Assembly (NCBI GenBank): GCA_013297585.1
Contig: JAAFHG010000264.1
Span: 1 to 5,868, forward strand
DNA: 5,868 bases
Reading direction: 5' to 3'
Source: Chitinophagales bacterium
GTDB taxonomy: Bacteria; Bacteroidota; Bacteroidia; Chitinophagales; Chitinophagaceae
Below, piece after piece: positions 1-5,868 of this stretch. The number at the start of each line of letters is the position of its first letter. Positions within the stretch are counted from its first letter, which is position 1. The translations under genes and the position numbers were made by a program. The notes below the pieces were generated by a model, which saw only the letters and a program-made list of their open reading frames with translations, did no database searches and had not been told where the DNA came from.

Positions 1-650
1 TCGTTTGGTTTGCATTAACAGTAGGTTCTACAATACCCTGGTTGTGGATGATGAGTATTGATGCACATTGGTATAGTACCATGTATAGCTGGTACACATT
101 TGCTAGTTCATGGGTAAGTGGTTTAAGTTTAATAGCGCTTTGGATTATTTATATGAAGAACAAAGGCTACATGGAATACGTAAGTCAAGAGCATTTACAT
201 GATATGGGTAAGTTTATGTTTGCTTTCTCTATTTTCTGGACTTATCTATGGTTCTCTCAATACATGCTAATCTGGTATTCAAACCAACCTGAAGAAACAA
301 TTTATTTTAAGCATCGAGTACAAGGTGCTTACAAACCAGTTTTCTTCTTGAATTTGATTATTAACTTCTTGTGCCCTGTTTTGATATTAATGAAAAAAGC
401 TGCTAAGCGAAACTATACATTGGTAACTTTTATGGCAGTACTAATCATCTTTGGTCACTGGATAGATTTTTATCAAATGGTAATGGGTAGCTTACGTAAA
501 GAACATGCTGCGTTAAGTTGGTTAGATTTTGGTGTGTTGTCATTATTCGTCGGTCTAATGATTCGCTTTACAGCAAATGCACTTGCAAGTAAACCATTGG
601 TTGCTAAATACCATCCTTTCTTAAAAGAAAGTATTGTGCACCACACGTAA
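1..650 (+). CDS. actF: Alternative complex III subunit ActF, C-terminal part (5' end outside window)
   Basis: This is the C-terminal ~215 residues of a polytopic membrane protein that I read as ActF of alternative complex III, the quinol-oxidising complex that replaces bc1 in Bacteroidota. The frame is open from base 3 to the TAA at 648-650, so the TTG at 42 is an internal Leu codon and not the start. About five hydrophobic helices are visible: the segment at the window edge with the following WYTFASSWVSGLSLIALW stretch, then MGKFMFAFSIFWTYLWFSQY, VFFLNLIINFLCPVLILM, a helix around GHWIDFYQMVMG (bases 453-488), and a last one in WLDFGVLSLFVGLMIRF. The GHWxDFY motif and the FFLNLxxNFLxP helix are typical of the ActC/ActF (NrfD/PsrC-like) family; polar residues there are candidates for proton conduction, which is inference. 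The tail ends with a hydrophilic HPFLKES stretch, as in Bacteroidota ActF. Direct adjacency to coxB supports the call. Confusion with the paralogue ActC is possible but unlikely given gene order. Confidence 0.9.
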   Translation, partial: VWFALTVGSTIPWLWMMSIDAHWYSTMYSWYTFASSWVSGLSLIALWIIYMKNKGYMEYVSQEHLHDMGKFMFAFSIFWTYLWFSQYMLIWYSNQPEETIYFKHRVQGAYKPVFFLNLIINFLCPVLILMKKAAKRNYTLVTFMAVLIIFGHWIDFYQMVMGSLRKEHAALSWLDFGVLSLFVGLMIRFTANALASKPLVAKYHPFLKESIVHHT

Positions 651-659
651 AATAATCTT

Positions 660-686
660 GTTGCTTAGCAACTTTATTCAATTGAA
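660..686. repeat. Two small inverted repeats in the actF-coxB gap
   Basis: The 72-base gap between actF and coxB holds a perfect 5-bp inverted repeat, GTTGC-TTA-GCAAC (660-672), followed 4 bases later by the perfect 10-base palindrome TTCAATTGAA (677-686). The first could form a short hairpin in the transcript, but it has no adjacent long T-run and only a 5-bp stem, so it is at best a weak attenuator or mRNA-processing site. The second is a possible binding site or chance in A+T-rich DNA. No convincing promoter is seen here, so readthrough from actF into coxB is the simplest reading. Confidence 0.3.
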
Positions 687-722
687 ATTGTTTTAATAGT
701 TATAGAAAATATTGGTAGCGTT

Positions 723-1802
723 ATGACACTCTATTTAACCATCGCAGTAATAGTTTTAGTTTTTGTTGTCATCTTTCAGATAGCAAAAGCTAGTGAGTAT
801 GTATCTGTATTAAAAGGTGAGGAAACAAGCCGTAAACAGAACAATAAGATCAATGGTTTTTTAATGGTAGCCTTTCTTGTTCTTGGTTTAATTGGTGTTT
901 GGTATTGTAATCACTTGTTTTTCCATAAAACATTGTTCGCCTACGACGCAGCTAGCGTGCAAGGCGAAAAAGTAGATAGTATGCTTTGGCTTACTATTTA
1001 TGTTACAGGATCCGTATTTATTGCAACACAAGTTTTGCTTTTTTGGTTTGCATATAAATACCAAGAAGATGATAACAGAAAAGTATTCTATTTCCCACAC
1101 AATACTAATTTAGAATTACTTTGGACTGTTGTACCAGCAATAGTACTTACTGTATTAGTAGTTATTGGTTTACGCAACTGGTTTTCTTTTACAAGCGAAG
1201 CACCAAAAGAAGCTCAAGTAGTTGAAATTACTGGAAAGCAATTTGGTTGGGTTTACCGTTATCCAGGTAAAGATGGTCAATTAGGTAAAAAATACTATAA
1301 AAACATTGATGCCTCTACCAATGAGCTAGGTATAGTGTGGGATGATAAATTGGGTCAAGACGATATCGTAAGCACACAAGCTTTGTATGTTGTTAAAGGA
1401 AAACCTGTTAAATTAGTAATTGGTAGCAGAGATGTAATACACGATGTTGGGTTAACACAATTTCGTATGAAAATGGATGCTGTACCTGGTATACCTACAA
1501 CAATGTGGTTCACGCCAAAATACACCACTAAAGAAATGAAAGAAGTTTCTGGCAACCCAAACTTTGTTTATGAGATTAGCTGTGACCAAATGTGTGGTAA
1601 CGGCCACTATTCAATGAGAGGTATTATAGAGGTGGTAACACAGGCCGAATATGATGTATGGATGGCTAAACAGAAACCACAATATTATACGGCTTTTCCT
1701 GATAAAGACCCAAGTGCTTTGAAGGCACTTGCTGACAGTGTTAAACCTGAGATTACAAAAGTACCTATCGCAATTGCACAAAAGGCGGTAGCCAAAATTT
1801 AA
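723..1802 (+). CDS. coxB: Cytochrome c oxidase subunit II (CuA subunit)
   Basis: Subunit II of the heme-copper oxidase takes electrons from a c-type cytochrome at the binuclear CuA centre and passes them to heme a of subunit I. The CuA ligands are all present: H240 (in RDVIHDVGL) and the cluster C287-DQM-C291-GNG-H295-YS-M298. The second transmembrane hairpin carries HNTNLELLWTVVPAI (126-140), whose E131 matches the conserved Glu at the K-channel mouth. The aromatic stretch QFGWVYRY (173-180) corresponds to the electron-entry region. Four hydrophobic segments are visible, about 1-20, 46-62, 87-110 and 132-151, so an additional N-terminal pair precedes the usual hairpin. At 359 residues it is longer than the common 250-300, owing to this N-terminus, a loop at 181-216 and a C-terminal tail after 305. 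No CxxCH is present, so it is not a caa3-type fusion with cytochrome c. Q289 stands where many homologues have a Mg-binding Glu. The ATG at 723 keeps the first membrane segment; no clear Shine-Dalgarno is seen. Likely co-transcribed with actF and coxA. Confidence 0.97.
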   Translation: MTLYLTIAVIVLVFVVIFQIAKASEYVSVLKGEETSRKQNNKINGFLMVAFLVLGLIGVWYCNHLFFHKTLFAYDAASVQGEKVDSMLWLTIYVTGSVFIATQVLLFWFAYKYQEDDNRKVFYFPHNTNLELLWTVVPAIVLTVLVVIGLRNWFSFTSEAPKEAQVVEITGKQFGWVYRYPGKDGQLGKKYYKNIDASTNELGIVWDDKLGQDDIVSTQALYVVKGKPVKLVIGSRDVIHDVGLTQFRMKMDAVPGIPTTMWFTPKYTTKEMKEVSGNPNFVYEISCDQMCGNGHYSMRGIIEVVTQAEYDVWMAKQKPQYYTAFPDKDPSALKALADSVKPEITKVPIAIAQKAVAKI

Positions 1803-1833
1803 TCAAATAATTTCGATTTCTAAAGATAGTTAT

Positions 1834-3654
1834 ATGAGTACTGAAGCGATTTTACATGCACATTCTACCATTGCTGTAAGCCACGAAGCTGCACATGGTG
1901 AGCATCACGAACACCATCATCACGAAACCTTCATTTCTAAGTATGTGTTTAGTATGGATCACAAAATGATTGCTAAACAGTTCTTAATCACTGGTATGGT
2001 TTGGGCCGTACTTGGTGGCTTAATGAGCGTACTATTTCGTTTACAACTTGGTTACCCAGACAGTACTTTCCCAATTCTAGAAGACATTTTAGGTAAATGG
2101 GCTAAGGGTGGCAGAATTACGCCTGAAGCTTATTACGCATTGGTTACTACACATGGTACTGTATTAGTGTTTTTTGTGTTAACAGCTGGTTTAAGTGGTA
2201 CTTTTGCCAATTTCCTTATACCATTACAAATTGGTGCAAGAGATATGGCGTCGCCTTTTATGAATATGTTGAGTTATTGGTTTTTCTTTACTGCCAGTAT
2301 CGTAATGTTATCATCATTGTTTATTGAAACTGGACCTTTTAGTGGTGGCTGGACAGCATATCCACCGTTATCTGCCCTAGGTTCTGCCTCACCTGGTTCT
2401 AAAACAGGTATGGATTTGTGGTTGGTAAGTATGGCACTATTTGTTGTATCTTCCTTACTAGGAGGACTTAATTATATAGCTACAGTTCTTAATATGAGAA
2501 CAAAAGGCATGAGTATGACAAGGCTTCCATTAACTATCTGGGCATTGTTCTTTACTGCTGTTCTAGGTGTGTTATCTTTCCCTGTTTTATTCTCTGGCTT
2601 TATTTTATTAATATTTGATAGAAATTTTGGTACAAGTTTTTACTTAAGTGACATTTACGTAAATGGTGTTGGTGCTTTACCTAATGAAGGCGGTAGTGCT
2701 ATTTTATATCAACACTTATTTTGGTTCTTAGGTCACCCTGAAGTTTATATCATTTTGTTGCCTGCAATGGGTATGGTATCAGAGATTTTATCCGTAAATG
2801 CTCGAAAACCAATATTTGGTTATATGGCAATGATCGGTTCAATGTTTGCGATCGCTATTCTGGCCTTCCTAGTTTGGGCACACCATATGTTTGTAACAGG
2901 TCTAAACCCATTCTTGGGATCAATATTCGTGTTGCTAACTCTATTGATAGCTGTACCTTCTGCTATCAAAGTTTTCAACTGGCTTACAACTTTGTGGCGC
3001 GGTAACATACGTTTTTCACCTGCCATGCTATTTGCTATCGGTTTCGTAAGTTTATTTATTTCTGGTGGTTTAACTGGTATTTGGTTGGGCAACTCAGCAT
3101 TAGATATTCATTTGCATGATACTTACTTCGTAATTGCGCATTTTCACATTGTAATGGGTGTTGCAAGTATGTTTGGTATGTTTGCTGGCATTTACCATTG
3201 GTATCCTAAAATGTATGGTCGTTTTATGAACAATTCATTAGGCTACATTCACTTTTGGATAACTATTGCTGGTGCGTATCTAATATTTTGGCCTATGCAC
3301 TACGAAGGTTTAGCAGGTATGCCACGTAGATATTATGACTATAGCATTTGGGAAAGTTTCAAACAATTTGCTGAATTAAACAGATTCATCAGTACTGTTG
3401 CGATGATAGTATTTGCTACCCAACTATTATTTTTATTAAACTTCTTTTATTCTATATTTAAAGGTAGAAAGGTTACTACACAGAATCCTTGGGGTTCTAA
3501 TAGTCTTGAGTGGACCACTCCAATTAATCCTGGTCATGGTAACTGGGTAGGTGAAATCCCTGAGGTACACCGTTGGGCTTATGACTATGGAAAGGATGGA
3601 AAAGAATTTATTCCTCAAACTGTACCAGTTGGTGCGGATGAAAGTCATCATTAA
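1834..3654 (+). CDS. coxA: Cytochrome c oxidase subunit I (heme a / heme a3-CuB catalytic subunit)
   Basis: This is the 606-residue catalytic subunit of an aa3-type, A1-class heme-copper oxidase that reduces O2 to water and pumps protons. Low-spin heme a ligands are H107 (VTTHGT) and H438; the heme a3 ligand is H436 (IAHFHIV). CuB ligands are H301, H350 and H351 (GHPEVY and WAHHMF), with the cross-linked Tyr at Y305. D-channel residues are present: N126, D137, N144 and E303. The K-channel Lys is K379, with S376 where mitochondrial enzymes have Thr. H428-D429 match the Mg site and R498-R499 the heme propionate arginines. About twelve helices can be placed between residues 47 and 541, followed by a hydrophilic C-terminal tail. 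The N-terminus before helix 1 is His-rich, with ten His between residues 8 and 30. The ATG at 1834 is preferred over M41 because the segment through SMDHKMIAKQF belongs to the family's N-terminus. It follows coxB by 31 bases without a promoter and ends before a strong terminator. Confidence 0.98.
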   Translation: MSTEAILHAHSTIAVSHEAAHGEHHEHHHHETFISKYVFSMDHKMIAKQFLITGMVWAVLGGLMSVLFRLQLGYPDSTFPILEDILGKWAKGGRITPEAYYALVTTHGTVLVFFVLTAGLSGTFANFLIPLQIGARDMASPFMNMLSYWFFFTASIVMLSSLFIETGPFSGGWTAYPPLSALGSASPGSKTGMDLWLVSMALFVVSSLLGGLNYIATVLNMRTKGMSMTRLPLTIWALFFTAVLGVLSFPVLFSGFILLIFDRNFGTSFYLSDIYVNGVGALPNEGGSAILYQHLFWFLGHPEVYIILLPAMGMVSEILSVNARKPIFGYMAMIGSMFAIAILAFLVWAHHMFVTGLNPFLGSIFVLLTLLIAVPSAIKVFNWLTTLWRGNIRFSPAMLFAIGFVSLFISGGLTGIWLGNSALDIHLHDTYFVIAHFHIVMGVASMFGMFAGIYHWYPKMYGRFMNNSLGYIHFWITIAGAYLIFWPMHYEGLAGMPRRYYDYSIWESFKQFAELNRFISTVAMIVFATQLLFLLNFFYSIFKGRKVTTQNPWGSNSLEWTTPINPGHGNWVGEIPEVHRWAYDYGKDGKEFIPQTVPVGADESHH

Positions 3655-3690
3655 TTGTAACTAAAAAAGCACACAGATACTACAAACAAT

Positions 3691-3723
3691 ATAATGCCCT
3701 GACATTCTCAGGGCATTATTTTT
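3691..3723 (+). terminator. Rho-independent terminator after coxA
   Basis: A perfect 12-bp inverted repeat, ATAATGCCCTGA (3691-3702) and TCAGGGCATTAT (3708-3719), encloses the 5-base loop CATTC and runs into five T residues (3719-3723). The G+C-rich core with a T-run is a classic intrinsic terminator on the + strand. It starts 37 bases after the coxA stop codon and should end the act-cox transcript before ctaB. The T-run is short and the stem has A+T-rich ends, so some readthrough is possible. Confidence 0.92.
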
Positions 3724-3750
3724 AGGAAAGATTATAATTTTCAAAAAACG

Positions 3751-3778
3751 TTCAATAACTGTAACTGAACTACTTTTG
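3751..3778 (+). promoter_or_regulatory. Probable Bacteroidota-type promoter for ctaB
   Basis: TACTTTTG at 3771-3778 is an exact match to the Bacteroidota -7 element TAnnTTTG used by their primary sigma factor. Seventeen bases upstream lies TTC (3751-3753), a one-base mismatch to the -33 TTG at an accepted spacing. Transcription would start near 3784, giving an untranslated leader of roughly 15-20 bases before the ATG at 3801. The position, between a strong terminator and ctaB, fits a promoter. The spacer holds a tandem hexamer TAACTG-TAACTG (3756-3767), noted separately. The weak -33 box is the main doubt. Confidence 0.65.
3756..3767 (+). repeat. Tandem TAACTG hexamer in the ctaB promoter spacer
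   Basis: Two perfect adjacent copies of TAACTG occupy 3756-3761 and 3762-3767, ending 3 bases before the -7 element, with a partial third copy (AACTAC) following. A direct repeat placed between the -33 and -7 boxes could be an operator half-site pair, but two copies of a hexamer can also arise by chance in A+T-rich DNA. No regulator is identified. Confidence 0.4.
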
Positions 3779-3800
3779 CTGGTCTTTAACAGTCATTACA

Positions 3801-4709
3801 ATGGATAAAACCGAACAGAATACTACATCAACTTCATTTACCCTAGCTTCAAAGGTTAAGGACTATTTTTTGCTAATTAAATTTACGCTAAGCTTTACCG
3901 TTGTATTTTCTTGTGTGGTATGCTTTTTATTGGCACCGCAAAATGGTTACGATTGGTGGATGATTACTATCATATTTATTGCAGGTATGTTGGTTACGGG
4001 TAGTGCAAATGCTATCAACCAAGCTGTAGAAAAAGATACTGATGCTATGATGAAACGTACTGGCACACGACCTGTGGCTAGTGGAAGAATGACGCAGACA
4101 GAAGCTTACACATTCGCATTTATTGGTGGTGGATTGGGTGTTATAATGATGTGGTACTTTTTTAATTTATCCTCAGCACTTTTATCTGCTTTTAGCTTGT
4201 TTTTGTACGCATTTATTTATACGCCTCTAAAAAAAATTAATTCTATTGCGGTGTTAGTAGGTGCTTTTCCAGGTGCTTTACCCTGTTTAATTGGCTGGGT
4301 AGCTGGTTTTTACAATCAACCTATTGCATGGACGGGTGGATTGATTTTATTTGGCATTCAATTTTTATGGCAATTTCCCCATTTTTGGGCCATTGCATGG
4401 GTAGCCCATCAAGATTATAGTAAAGCTGGCTTTAAATTATTACCTGCTGATAAAGGACCTACAAAGTTTACAGCTATACAAGCAATCATGTACAGTGTAT
4501 TAATGATTCCTGTTGGTATTTTACCCAAAGTTTTTGGTATGACTGGTAATATTAGTATGTGGATTGTTATGGTTTGTAATCTTTTTATGGTGGTTCAAAG
4601 TATACGATTGTACAAAGAAATGGATGTAAAAGCTGCTAGAAGAGTCATGTTTAGTAGTTACATTTATTTGCCAATCGTTTTGCTAGCATTATTATCAAAC
4701 AAACTTTAG
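3801..4709 (+). CDS. ctaB: Protoheme IX farnesyltransferase (heme o synthase)
   Basis: CtaB/CyoE is a UbiA-superfamily integral membrane prenyltransferase that adds a farnesyl group from farnesyl diphosphate to the 2-vinyl of heme b, giving heme o, which heme A synthase then oxidises to heme A for CoxA. The first diphosphate/Mg motif is N73-x3-E77-K-D79-T-D81 followed by AMMKRTGTRPVASG (82-95). YTPLKKIN (140-147) is the conserved loop after helix 4, QFPHFWAIAW (191-200) is a strong family signature, and HQDYSKAGFKLLP (203-215) is the second Asp-containing motif. About nine hydrophobic helices span residues 24-299. Length (302 residues) is normal and the gene is intact. E77 replaces the Asp found at the first position of the motif in many homologues. 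The start at 3801 lies directly after the predicted promoter, and the next in-frame Met (M53) would lose helix 1. It follows the coxA terminator and is probably transcribed together with the next gene, 4 bases downstream. Confidence 0.96.
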   Translation: MDKTEQNTTSTSFTLASKVKDYFLLIKFTLSFTVVFSCVVCFLLAPQNGYDWWMITIIFIAGMLVTGSANAINQAVEKDTDAMMKRTGTRPVASGRMTQTEAYTFAFIGGGLGVIMMWYFFNLSSALLSAFSLFLYAFIYTPLKKINSIAVLVGAFPGALPCLIGWVAGFYNQPIAWTGGLILFGIQFLWQFPHFWAIAWVAHQDYSKAGFKLLPADKGPTKFTAIQAIMYSVLMIPVGILPKVFGMTGNISMWIVMVCNLFMVVQSIRLYKEMDVKAARRVMFSSYIYLPIVLLALLSNKL

Positions 4710-4713
4710 TTAC

Positions 4714-5868
4714 ATGAAGCCAAAATTAATTTACCTTTTCATGTTAATGATAGGTTTCTATCAATCAAGCTATGCGCAAAAAGAGTTACAGATAATTGAT
4801 AGTTTAAAAAAAGAATACGCAAAAACAAAATCACTCACCATTAAGTCTACTATTGCTGGTGAATTAGCTGGTATGTTTATGAGTGTAAATCTTGCCGAAG
4901 CAGATAAGTGGGGTAATTTAGCCTTAGAGCAAGCTGAGATTTCGAGAGACAGAGAAAAAATTGTAGAAGCCAATACTGTTAACGGTTTACGGTTCATGTC
5001 TAACAGTGGTATTAAAGAGAATATTGAAAAATCTAAAGCATTTTTTGAAACTGCTTTAAATATTGCTCAAAAAAGTAAACTAGATAAACAACTTAGCGAA
5101 TCATACTTATACCTTTCTCGGGTTTATAGAAGCTTATCAGAATACGATAAGGCCTTATCGAACACTACACATGCAAGCTCTATAGCCCAGTCTATCAAAA
5201 ATGACAGTCTTATAGGTGCTTGTTACCATTCATTTGGAAGTTGTTATTTTTGGAAAGGCGATAAAATTATGGCTTTAAGAAATTATTTTGAAGCCATAAA
5301 CATAGCTGAGAAAATACATAATGAACAGCTAATACGAACTTGTAATGGTAGTTTAATTAATTTTTATACTTCTATTAAAAATTTTGATAAAGCAGTTGAT
5401 TATGCGTTTAGCAATCTGTCTAATTCTAGAGTAAGTGTAACCAAAGATTTTCAATATTATATCGTAACCGACCTGTACGTAATAGGTAATATTTACAGTT
5501 CTCAAAAAAAGTTCGATTTAGCAAAAACGTTTTACGAACAATCAATAGCCAAAGCAGATTCTTTAAAAATTAATATAGCCAAATTTCAAGGATATATTGG
5601 AATTTTTAATATGTTTTTAAACTCCAGTCAGCCGCAAAAGGCTTTGTCTTACTTTAATGCTCATCCAGAAATGGTTAAGGTTTATAACGATTTGGGTTAC
5701 TCTTACAGCATTGATTACGGTTATGGCTATGCTTATTTAGAGTATAATAAATTAGATTCTGCTGAATATTTTTTAAACCGAGCCAAACCATTTATGGAAA
5801 GTCAGGCTCTGTCTAGTTCTAATATTTCTTTTAAAACCACCTATGCTAAGTTCTTAGAAAAAAAAGGT
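4714..5868 (+). CDS. Exported TPR-repeat protein, N-terminal part (3' end outside window)
   Basis: The ATG at 4714 opens a frame that stays open for 385 codons to the right edge, with no stop. The product begins MKPKLIYLFMLMIGFYQSSYAQKE, a Sec-type signal peptide with a basic start, hydrophobic core and likely cleavage after A21 before Q22, a pattern very common in Bacteroidota. The rest is helical and built from degenerate tetratricopeptide units, roughly at 86-120, 126-160, 166-200, 206-239, 249-283 and 332-365; the clearest are ESYLYLSRVYRSLSEYDKAL, ACYHSFGSCYFWKGDKIMAL and VIGNIYSSQKKFDLAKTFYE. TPRs bind other proteins; the ligand is unknown. In Bacteroidota such an export signal plus TPR array often precedes a transmembrane helix and a cytoplasmic histidine kinase, LuxR-type or SpoIIE-type output domain, but that part is not in the window, so a sensor role is inference. 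A stand-alone periplasmic TPR protein is equally possible. No Cys follows the signal sequence, so it is not a lipoprotein. The 4-base gap to ctaB suggests co-transcription. Confidence 0.85.
   Translation, partial: MKPKLIYLFMLMIGFYQSSYAQKELQIIDSLKKEYAKTKSLTIKSTIAGELAGMFMSVNLAEADKWGNLALEQAEISRDREKIVEANTVNGLRFMSNSGIKENIEKSKAFFETALNIAQKSKLDKQLSESYLYLSRVYRSLSEYDKALSNTTHASSIAQSIKNDSLIGACYHSFGSCYFWKGDKIMALRNYFEAINIAEKIHNEQLIRTCNGSLINFYTSIKNFDKAVDYAFSNLSNSRVSVTKDFQYYIVTDLYVIGNIYSSQKKFDLAKTFYEQSIAKADSLKINIAKFQGYIGIFNMFLNSSQPQKALSYFNAHPEMVKVYNDLGYSYSIDYGYGYAYLEYNKLDSAEYFLNRAKPFMESQALSSSNISFKTTYAKFLEKKG

Noticed and set aside
42..650. A complete gene starting at the TTG codon at 42
   Set aside because: The frame is open to the left edge and residues before 42 continue the membrane-protein sequence, so TTG is an internal Leu codon of actF.
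653..660. TAATCTTG as a -7 promoter box for coxB
   Set aside because: One mismatch to TAnnTTTG and overlaps the start of a small hairpin; the gap is short and readthrough from actF is simpler.
888..1100. Minus-strand frame of 70 codons inside coxB
   Set aside because: Lies fully opposite conserved CoxB helices, has no recognisable domain or start context, and is explained as an antisense shadow.
1355..1555. Minus-strand frame of 66 codons inside coxB
   Set aside because: Opposite the conserved cupredoxin domain of CoxB; no family resemblance.
1620..1802. C-terminal cytochrome c domain on CoxB (caa3 type)
   Set aside because: The tail after the CuA domain is only about 55 residues and has no CxxCH heme-binding motif.
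2820..3092. Minus-strand frame of 90 codons inside coxA
   Set aside because: Opposite the CuB and K-channel region of CoxA, whose sequence is constrained on the other strand; no recognisable protein.
3436..3651. Minus-strand frame of 71 codons at the 3' end of coxA
   Set aside because: Antisense to the conserved CoxA C-terminal tail, with no promoter or domain evidence.
4770..4997. Minus-strand frame of 75 codons within the TPR gene
   Set aside because: The plus strand encodes a signal peptide and TPR-like helices over 385 open codons, which explains this region.
1..5868. tRNA, rRNA, CRISPR array, insertion sequence or phage element
   Set aside because: No long repeats, spaced direct repeats, transposase-like frames or cloverleaf-type sequence were seen; nearly all of the window is coding.

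Overview
The window looks like a piece of a Bacteroidota (Bacteroidetes) chromosome carrying the end of an aerobic respiratory-chain locus. Four lines of evidence support this. The C-terminal half of an alternative complex III subunit (ActF) sits directly before cytochrome oxidase subunits II and I, an arrangement typical of this phylum. The DNA is clearly A+T-rich. No start codon is preceded by a convincing Shine-Dalgarno sequence. A perfect match to the Bacteroidota -7 promoter element (TAnnTTTG) lies before ctaB. I cannot assign a class or genus from the sequence alone.

Layout, all genes on the + strand: (1) 1-650, 3' part of actF, cut by the left window edge; (2) 723-1802, coxB, the CuA subunit of an aa3-type oxidase; (3) 1834-3654, coxA, the catalytic heme a/heme a3-CuB subunit, with all expected metal ligands and both D- and K-channel residues; (4) 3691-3723, a strong intrinsic terminator; (5) 3751-3778, a probable promoter; (6) 3801-4709, ctaB, heme o synthase; (7) 4714-5868, the first 385 codons of a secreted or periplasm-facing TPR-repeat protein, cut by the right edge and starting 4 bases after the ctaB stop codon.

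How the genes work together: ActF belongs to a quinol:electron-acceptor oxidoreductase that replaces the bc1 complex. Electrons pass from it, through c-type heme subunits or a carrier outside the window, to CuA of CoxB, then to heme a and the heme a3-CuB site of CoxA, where O2 is reduced and protons are pumped. CtaB converts heme b to heme o, the precursor of the heme A that CoxA needs. The actF-coxB-coxA part looks like the tail of one operon closed by the terminator. ctaB starts a second unit with its own promoter and probably carries the TPR gene with it.

Most of the window is conserved housekeeping respiration and I do not see a clearly new system. The points most worth checking are the TPR gene where subunit III (coxC) might be expected, the separate control of ctaB with a tandem hexamer in its promoter spacer, and family-level substitutions in CoxB (Gln in place of the Mg-binding Glu) and CtaB (Glu in place of the first motif Asp).
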